From Sambucus nigra (Eukaryota; Streptophyta; Magnoliopsida; Dipsacales; Adoxaceae): 64,000 bases of DNA. The notes beneath the pieces are model-generated. The model made no database searches, was not told the DNA's origin, and saw nothing but the letters and a program-made list of their open reading frames with translations. The stretch covers positions 102,909,709 to 102,973,708 of the forward strand of contig OX422222.1 of the NCBI GenBank assembly GCA_949130495.1, given 5' to 3'. Positions 58,481 through 64,000 of this stretch are shown one piece after another. The position numbers were made by a program, and so were the translations under genes. Positions within the stretch are counted from its first letter, which is position 1, and every line of letters begins with the position of its first letter.

Positions 58481-61304
58481 TAATTCTCGACAATATGGGT
58501 CTTATGCACTTAAATGTTTATCATGCAGGCTTAACTGCAGTTGTGGTATCAAAAGCTTCATTTAGAGGCCAATTGCAGTTAGAATGGAGCTAATTCCTTC
58601 TTCCGTACCCTAACCCGAGCCTAAACCTAGCCCAAACTTACCCCGAAACATGTGTGTGTTTTATTTGTGTCATTTTATTATTTTTTAGATTTTTAGTTTG
58701 AGTCATTTCTATTTTTAGGATTTATTTTAGATTTATTTAGTATTTTATAGGTTTCATTTTCTATTTTTATATTTTATATTTTATTTAGTATAATTTTATT
58801 TTATTTTTTTATTAGTTTCTAGTTTTATTTTATTTTATTAGGATTTTAATTTTGAAGTTTTATTAGATGTTATTTTAATTTTTTATTTCTTTTTTTTAGT
58901 TTCAATTTTATTTGAGTCTTTGTTTTATTTTAGAATAGAATTTTAATAGGATTTTATTTTATAATTTTATTTTTATTAACTAATTTTAGTTTTATTTTTA
59001 TTAGGGGTTCAAATATAACACACACACACACAAAAACATCCTAACTAACCCACTCACCCTCACCTAATTCCCCTACACCCCCACACACCTTTCCACACCT
59101 ACCCTTCTTCTTCTTCCCAACAACCCATACTCTCTCTCCTCTACCTCCATTTTCAACAAACCACCATTATCATCTCTCTCTCACCTTCAAACCAAACCAA
59201 CAACTCAATCAGACCTGACTTCTACCCCGTCAGGCCCAACCCAACCTCCAGTCTGCAATCCCTTTCAACCCGGTGCCCATGGCCGGAATCCCAGTCCCTC
59301 GGCAGCATCCAACCCCCTCCGATCGCCACCTCTAGCCTGTCTCCCTCTTAGCGACTCCGTCGGCGTCATCTCAACCCCCTTACTGCTCGGTCGTGAAACC
59401 ACTACTACCATTCCTGCCGGTGAAACCGCGACAGAGCCCAACTTCGGATCCGATGTCCCTCTCTCTCAATGCCACCGCCAACCACCTGAGACCCTCTCCA
59501 GCGGTGCCTCTTCTACCCAAACCCAATTCGGCCTCTCCCTCTCTCCTCGATTCACCTGAGCTCATACCCGAGACCATCACAACCTGGAATCACCCATACC
59601 CATCTACAACCACCTCCATGCCAAACCCAAGCACACCCATTTCCCAAATAAAACCCATTTTCATTTTCCCCTCTTCCTCAAAGCACGACCTGCATAAACC
59701 AAACAAAGAGATTCCAAAAGCAAAACCAATTAAACCCATATGCCAAATAAAACCCATTTAACCCATTTTACCATTTTACCTCCCAACCACCTCTTTTATC
59801 CAACTTTCCAAAATATCCTCACCCAAATCAGATTTTTGTGACCTCACACCTCTCAACCCACATGTTCCTCACACCATTCCCACATGGACCTTAATTCTTC
59901 CAAAAATACCCCCATGCTCCATGCCTATTATAAATGAAGATGAAAATATCAAATAAAAAAAGAGGAGGGGCTAGGAGATAGGAATTTGTAGAGAGTTAAA
60001 ATACCATTTTAGTGTAGTTTTAGATTATAATTTTTATTTTATTATTTTTAGATAGTGAGGAGAAACTAAATTGTTGTGAGGATTAAATTGAGTGACATTC
60101 TTGATGTAATTGTGTTTGAATCATTCAAATTAAGGGATGTGAATTTCAACTCAAGGAATACAAGTTCAATTTCACTTCAAGAGATTGGGGTTTGATTGTT
60201 TCCCTCTCTTCTCATTTATTTATGCCTTTGATTATTAATTTGTCACATTTCATACCATGTTAGGCTAAAACCCCTTTCAAGGGGTGGGGTAAAACCCTAA
60301 TTTGATGTTATTTTATTTTAATTAGTTTAATTACTTGAAAAATCCCTTTGAATGTTAATTTTGATCCCTCACCCTTAAACTTACGCCTGGAGAGAGGGTA
60401 AATGATTTTCGAGAGAAAATCGAAATTCTAGTGATAATACCCATTTTAGATTCGAACTAGAGATAGGTGTTTCTTAAGTGGGGTATTATCACTTGAATTT
60501 CAACTCTAAATTTATTTTATAAGATTGGGCTTAGAGCGCGTAAAACTCATCACTACCCCGTAAGGGCGTTGAGACCATAGCATGTTACACGAAAGCGTCG
60601 CTTTCTCTGTAGTGTTGTCACACAACTGCCCGACTAGAAGAGCCACTCGCTCTGTTGTGTTGTCACATAAGATAAGCACGTCGCCCGCCTGCTGGCCGGG
60701 CGAATCGAAGTTCTCTTTCGGTCAACTGTGCACCCAGTCAAGTGCAAAAAACACAGTAGAATCACGCAACTAATTGATCGATCTTAGCGGGTGATTAATT
60801 AAAAGGAGTGTGAATCTATGTTTCTAGAGTTGTGGTGTGTTAAACTTAACTTTCTAAAAGATTACTATTCTAATTACACTTACAACGAGAGTTGGTTTGT
60901 AGTTTTGATATTAATTTGGGAGAATTCAATTACTTAAATTAATTAATTAGAATAGCTACAATTTGTGGTGTAATCCTACTCCTTGATTGTTCTCAAAATT
61001 ATTTACCTCACTTATCTTTTATTTTAGTGTTAGACTTTATTTTTCATTTTAGTCATTTTCTAGTTAGTTATTATCATATTACACTTTAGTTTAGATTACT
61101 TTAAAACTCACCTCACCTTATTGTTTTAATATAGAAAAAGCTAAAAAAAATAGAAAAGTGAAAAAGCAGAAAAAGAAAATAAAAAGTGAATTACATGTGA
61201 ATTTGTTCTATTTGCTTTACTCCCTAGAAGTGGATTGACATCCTTACTTACCCCTACACTTTAGATTGTTATATTTTGTAGGTATTCAAGGATTTTTTCT
61301 ATCA
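58481..61304 (+). repeat. LTR-like region of element G, 5' end unresolved
   Basis: The right end is CTATCA, followed by an Athila-type PBS at 61306. TATA-like CTATTATAAATG near 59928 sits before a purine-rich leader. The region holds an AT-rich block (58650-59000), a pyrimidine-rich block (59010-59800) and GC-rich repeats near 60580-60720 (GTGTTGTCACA twice). The TG start could not be fixed. Confidence 0.5.
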
Positions 61305-61305
61305 A

Positions 61306-61325
61306 ATGGCACCGTTGCCATTCTT
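61306..61325 (+). other. Primer-binding site of element G (Athila-like)
   Basis: ATGGCACCGTTGCCATTCTT. It resembles the TGGCGCCGTTGCC primer-binding site used by Athila/Tat elements, with one change in the first 13 bases. Confidence 0.55.
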
Positions 61326-62477
<1,152 letters not shown>

Positions 62478-63209
62478 TTAATCTGGAAGTCTAAGTGTGG
62501 AAGTTTCAGGGCTACTGCTACTTCTCAATCTTCTTCCATCACTATCGTATTGGAATTCTGAATAGCGAGGATTATCTATATAAACAGTTTCTTCAGGGAG
62601 TCTAGAAATTTAAATAGGTCTTGATGGAAAATATTCTAGTCTTAAATACCTTATACGGTATCGTGGATTTATCTGTCTAGTTTCTTTATATATTTGATTA
62701 ACAATATCAATTATATCGTTATCTATAAATTCGTCTAAATTATTATCACCATAAGATGACAAAAATCTACGGTATGTTCTAGGGGCAGCTGTCTCTACGT
62801 TTTTAAGGAGAGGACGGATTCCTCCGGCTCTAATTAAAGTAGTCTTTGTTTCAGCTAACCTTTTACGTCTAACAAATTTTAATACGTCTATATTGTCTTC
62901 AAATATCCTTGTGTATTCTTGATATTTTTCAGGTCTTGATAGTTCTTCTGCAAAATCTTCAGTTCTTAGTTTTTGTCTAAAGAGATCTCGGATCCCTGTT
63001 CTAATTATTTCTATTCTAGGTACTTCTCTTCCTAACCACTCAATGATCTGGTCTATGTATTTAAAAGTACCACCTGCATATACTAAAGCAGATTCTATAA
63101 GTTCTTTATCTTTAGGGTCTGTAAGAGTCCAGTCTTGAATTTCTCTAGTTCAGTCTAAACTTGTTTGATTAACAAATTCTAAAAAGTCTTTAGTAATTTG
63201 TAAGCTCAT
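62478..63209 (-). pseudogene. Unrecognised 243-codon frame, two internal stops
   Basis: Starts at ATG 63209 (MSLQITKDFLEFVNQ) and keeps one frame to a terminal TAA at 62478-62480. The frame is broken only by TGA at 63150-63152 (codon 20) and TAA at 62610-62612 (codon 200). The predicted protein is mixed hydrophilic and helical, with stretches such as ALVYAGGTFKYIDQIIEWLG and RGGIRPLL-like blocks. It ends in a Ser-rich basic tail (GRRLRSSSSPETSTLRLPD). Arginine is mostly AGA and the sequence is AT-rich. No zinc knuckle, protease or RT motif is seen. A retroelement or endogenous pararetrovirus accessory protein is possible, but I cannot name the family. Confidence 0.55.
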
Positions 63210-63609
63210 ATAAGATTTTTCTAAAACAATAATATGTAAAATAGTTAAGGGTTTGGTTCGAGTTATACCTTCCTTCTGGTCTGCAATATCTTTATCTTCC
63301 TCCCTTTGTCTCTTCAGCTTTGTCACTATTCTTCTCCGGTCTCGGCCTCCGACAACTCTCTCTTTATGTGTCGCACCTCAATCCACTACTTTGGCGGTTG
63401 ACCCATTTCCTGCCTGTACGCCTTCATGCCTAACGTCCACCCCAACTAACGGCTCACAGCTAATCGGCACCTGACGGCGGTTCACCGGTATAACACCTTA
63501 TGTGCTACACCAGAGGTTCCACACAATAGTCCTCTATGAACAGAAAGTTGGAGACAATTTGGACAATAATAACAACTTAGCATAAGATATTTCTGGAAAG
63601 GAAAATACT

Positions 63610-63780
63610 TTTATTGCATTGCATAAGTAAATATAACTCTCCCCTCTCCCCTAACTATGAGAGGTTTACTCACTCATATACATATTACTCTCTACAAGCA
63701 TACTCTCTCTAAAAGTCTAACAATCTCTCACTCTCTCACAACTGATGTCTAAAACACAAATGGACGCTCCCTTTTATAGA
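63610..63780 (-). promoter_or_regulatory. Minus-strand TATA box and downstream AATAAA
   Basis: Minus-strand TCTATAAAAGGG lies at about 63769-63780 and GCAATAAAA (AATAAA) at 63610-63616, about 160 bases downstream. The leader then runs to the ATG at 63209. This TATA-to-polyA spacing is seen in LTR R regions and pararetrovirus promoters, but no LTR ends or PBS were found. Confidence 0.4.
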
Positions 63781-64000
63781 TCAAGGGCACTACAATATGA
63801 CTGGTAACCGGCTACCAAAAGCAATCCGGTTGAAAGCATCTAATTATTAAAGCAATATTGTCTTCGGAATCTTCACAGCTGGGTCTACAAGCTTTTATCG
63901 TCTTTTGATAATGGGGGGACCTCTTTCTTTATAAAAGGAAAGGCGTGCCAAGTCTTCATCATGGTCTTGTTGTTTTGTAATAATGCAAGAGCATTAAACA
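63781..64000. other. Upstream flank at window edge
   Basis: No gene. A second TATA-like TTTATAAAAGG lies near 63928 on the plus strand. The sequence may continue an LTR or promoter beyond the window. Confidence 0.4.

Noticed and set aside
59393..59761. 122-codon Pro/Ser/Thr-rich ORF
   Set aside because: Lies in a pyrimidine-rich LTR block. Composition alone explains the open frame and there is no domain.

Overview
This window is plant nuclear DNA made almost wholly of nested, decayed transposable elements. I see no intact host gene, tRNA, rRNA or CRISPR array. The plant assignment rests on Ty3/gypsy elements of the Tat/Ogre lineage. These have dual RNase H, extra antisense ORFs and tRNA primer-binding sites next to LTR ends. 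AT-rich spacers and TA, GA and TTC microsatellites fit a dicot-like heterochromatic region. No species can be named.

Layout. 1-3490: plus-strand Tat-type fragment (element C: protease, RT, RNase H, integrase N-terminus), abutted by a minus-strand Helitron Rep fragment (3500-4345). 4.3-11.1 kb: non-coding, with small tandem repeats, a TTC microsatellite and LTR-like promoter sequence. 11115-45875: one old minus-strand Tat-like element (A). It has LTRs of 837 and 823 bp, a 4/5-matching target duplication, a PBS, a PPT and an antisense extra ORF. Its gag was split by a younger minus-strand element (B, 21145 to about 44268).

Element B has roughly 2-kb LTRs carrying an 18-bp GC-rich minisatellite, gag, a tandemly duplicated 4.55-kb gag-pro-RT-RNaseH-integrase block, and a 6.5-kb plus-strand antisense gene. 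That gene is related to the plant mobile domain and contains a tandem array of exon-intron cassettes.

Right flank: a copia gag remnant (46.8-47.8 kb); a 490-bp LTR with PBS and gag (D); a minus-strand Ogre-type protease remnant (E) with a 461-bp tandem duplication; a 2011-bp LTR with PBS and gag (F, Ogre-like); an LTR tail with an Athila-type PBS (G); a TA/GA microsatellite; and a 243-codon minus-strand reading frame, broken by two stops, that I cannot assign (62478-63209).

How the parts relate. A is the oldest resolved layer: its LTRs differ at about a fifth of positions by eye. B sits inside it and is younger (about 5% over 280 bp counted by hand). The two pol copies of B differ by a similar amount (about 3.5% over 290 bp). 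Most nonsense codons unique to one copy are C-to-T or G-to-A changes, as expected for methylated, silenced DNA. Nothing here looks able to transpose autonomously.
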